From an uncultured Cryomorphaceae bacterium (GTDB lineage Bacteria; Bacteroidota; Bacteroidia; Flavobacteriales; Schleiferiaceae): a stretch of DNA of 15,800 nucleotides. The DNA is taken from assembly GCA_913049755.1 (NCBI GenBank), contig CAJWXO010000019.1:1-15800 (forward strand). The letters are read 5' to 3'. This document shows positions 15,240 through 15,800 of the stretch, piece by piece. The translations under genes were made by a program, and so were the position numbers. The notes under the pieces were generated by a model. It was not told the origin of the DNA. It ran no database searches and saw nothing but the letters and a program-made list of their open reading frames with translations. Positions within the stretch are counted from its first letter, which is position 1. Each line of letters starts with the position of its first letter.

Positions 15240-15247
15240 TATCTTTG
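15240..15247 (+). promoter_or_regulatory. Candidate -7 element (TATCTTTG) for the TSUP permease gene
   Basis: An exact TAnnTTTG match on the + strand, ending 17 bases before the ATG at 15265. Its -33 region would overlap the opposite-strand -7 element, so the two promoters cannot easily be occupied at once. Confidence 0.55.
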
Positions 15248-15264
15248 ATTTTAAGTACCTAACG

Positions 15265-15800
15265 ATGGATATACTATTTTTTATTGGAGGAATTATCGCT
15301 GGAATCATAAATACCCTTGCGGGAAATGGATCTGCTTTAACAGTGAGTTTATTATTATTTGGTGGTCTTGACGGAGCTGCAGCAAATGCCAGTAACCGAA
15401 TTGGTGTTATAGCACAAACAGTTACTGGTATTTTTAGCCTAAAAAAGACTTCCCGAAGAAACTATTTATTTCTCAAAGGTAAAAATTTAATTCTACCAAC
15501 TTTTCTAGGGTCGATATCTGGCGGCCTGATTGGAAGTCAATTATCAGCAGAGGCAATGGAGTGGTCTCTCGCAATTGTAATGACTGGAATGTTAGTGACT
15601 TTATTTTGGAAAAAGGATCGATGGCAAGGGTTTTCTGAATCTTCACGAAACTTAAATTCCTTCAAATCAGGGATGCTTTTTTTCTTAATTGGATTCTATG
15701 GTGGTTACGTCCAAATGGGTATAGGGGTTCTTATGTTATCGGTTCTGGTATTGGCAGATAAATGGAGCCTTAGGGATGCTAATGTGATTAAGTTATTAAT
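15265..15800 (+). CDS. TSUP (TauE/SafE) family permease, N-terminal part (3' truncated)
   Basis: The frame starts at ATG 15265 and is open to the window edge, giving 178 residues of a protein usually around 250 long. The first membrane segment carries the family motif GIINTLAGNGSALT. Further on are the conserved NASNRIGV, a Gly-rich membrane segment (LPTFLGSISGGLIGSQL), a hydrophobic segment ending in a charged turn (FWKKDRW), and GGYVQMGIGVLML, the repeated motif of the second half. TSUP proteins are inner-membrane carriers, several of which export sulfite, sulfoacetate or related organosulfur anions; the substrate here cannot be read. It is divergent from the small lipoprotein gene and shares the palindromic promoter region. 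Confidence 0.87.
   Translation, partial: MDILFFIGGIIAGIINTLAGNGSALTVSLLLFGGLDGAAANASNRIGVIAQTVTGIFSLKKTSRRNYLFLKGKNLILPTFLGSISGGLIGSQLSAEAMEWSLAIVMTGMLVTLFWKKDRWQGFSESSRNLNSFKSGMLFFLIGFYGGYVQMGIGVLMLSVLVLADKWSLRDANVIKLL

Larger units (their letters stand above)
15221..15247. repeat. Inverted repeat made of two mirrored -7 promoter elements
   Basis: CAAAGATACG (15221-15230) and CGTATCTTTG (15238-15247) are perfect 10-base arms around a 7-base centre (ACCTTCA). It is the middle of the 69-base gap between divergent genes. Each arm contains TATCTTTG reading outward, so the repeat can be two back-to-back promoters, an operator, or both. Confidence 0.75.

Noticed and set aside
1..15800. Mobile elements, CRISPR arrays, defence islands, tRNA or rRNA genes
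   Set aside because: No repeated spacer pattern, transposase-like protein, tRNA-like cloverleaf or rRNA sequence was seen; the window is nearly filled by intact housekeeping genes.

Overview
The window is an ordinary, densely packed stretch of AT-rich chromosome from a member of the Bacteroidota. The lineage call rests on several signs. A CcmF-type gene is followed by a DUF2520 / KdsC / Maf cluster of the kind common in that phylum. Lipoproteins carry Bacteroidota-style signal peptides. panB is paired with a single-domain RluA gene. TAnnTTTG-type (Bacteroidota -7) promoter elements lie just before several starts, and strong Shine-Dalgarno sequences are lacking. I cannot name the order with confidence (Flavobacteriales- or Cytophagales-like). 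No tRNA, rRNA, CRISPR, insertion sequence, phage or defence module is visible, and no gene-free stretch exceeds about 100 bases.

Layout. Bases 1-4375 (+) run as a chain: the C-terminal end of a CcmF/CcsA-like cytochrome c assembly protein, a DUF2520 Rossmann protein, a KdsC-type HAD phosphatase, a Maf nucleotide pyrophosphatase, and an NhaC-family Na+/H+ antiporter. The first four overlap by 1 to 7 bases and are probably co-transcribed. Next come two separate + strand genes: a tiny lipoprotein with a Kazal-type protease-inhibitor domain (4468-4677) and a family 2 glycosyltransferase (4771-5490). A bidirectional terminator hairpin (5512-5540) separates them from dnaK and an uncharacterised DUF4249-like lipoprotein, both on the - strand. 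The lipoprotein is divergent from panB (pantothenate synthesis), which leads into an RluA-family pseudouridine synthase and a 66-residue membrane protein. From 10408 to 15195 a - strand run, read right to left, encodes a small lipoprotein, a THUMP-type 23S rRNA methyltransferase, phosphofructokinase and the PriA helicase; the last three are overlapping or 4 bases apart. A divergent TSUP (TauE/SafE) permease begins at 15265 and leaves the window.

Function. The content is mostly housekeeping: cytochrome c maturation, Kdo/LPS synthesis, nucleotide-pool cleaning, ion homeostasis, protein folding, CoA precursor synthesis, rRNA modification, glycolysis and replication restart. I found no convincing undescribed multi-gene system. 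The items most worth a second look are the Kazal lipoprotein with glutamate at the predicted P1 site, the palindromic divergent promoter at 15221-15247, and the closeness of -7-like elements to start codons at several genes, which implies very short leaders.
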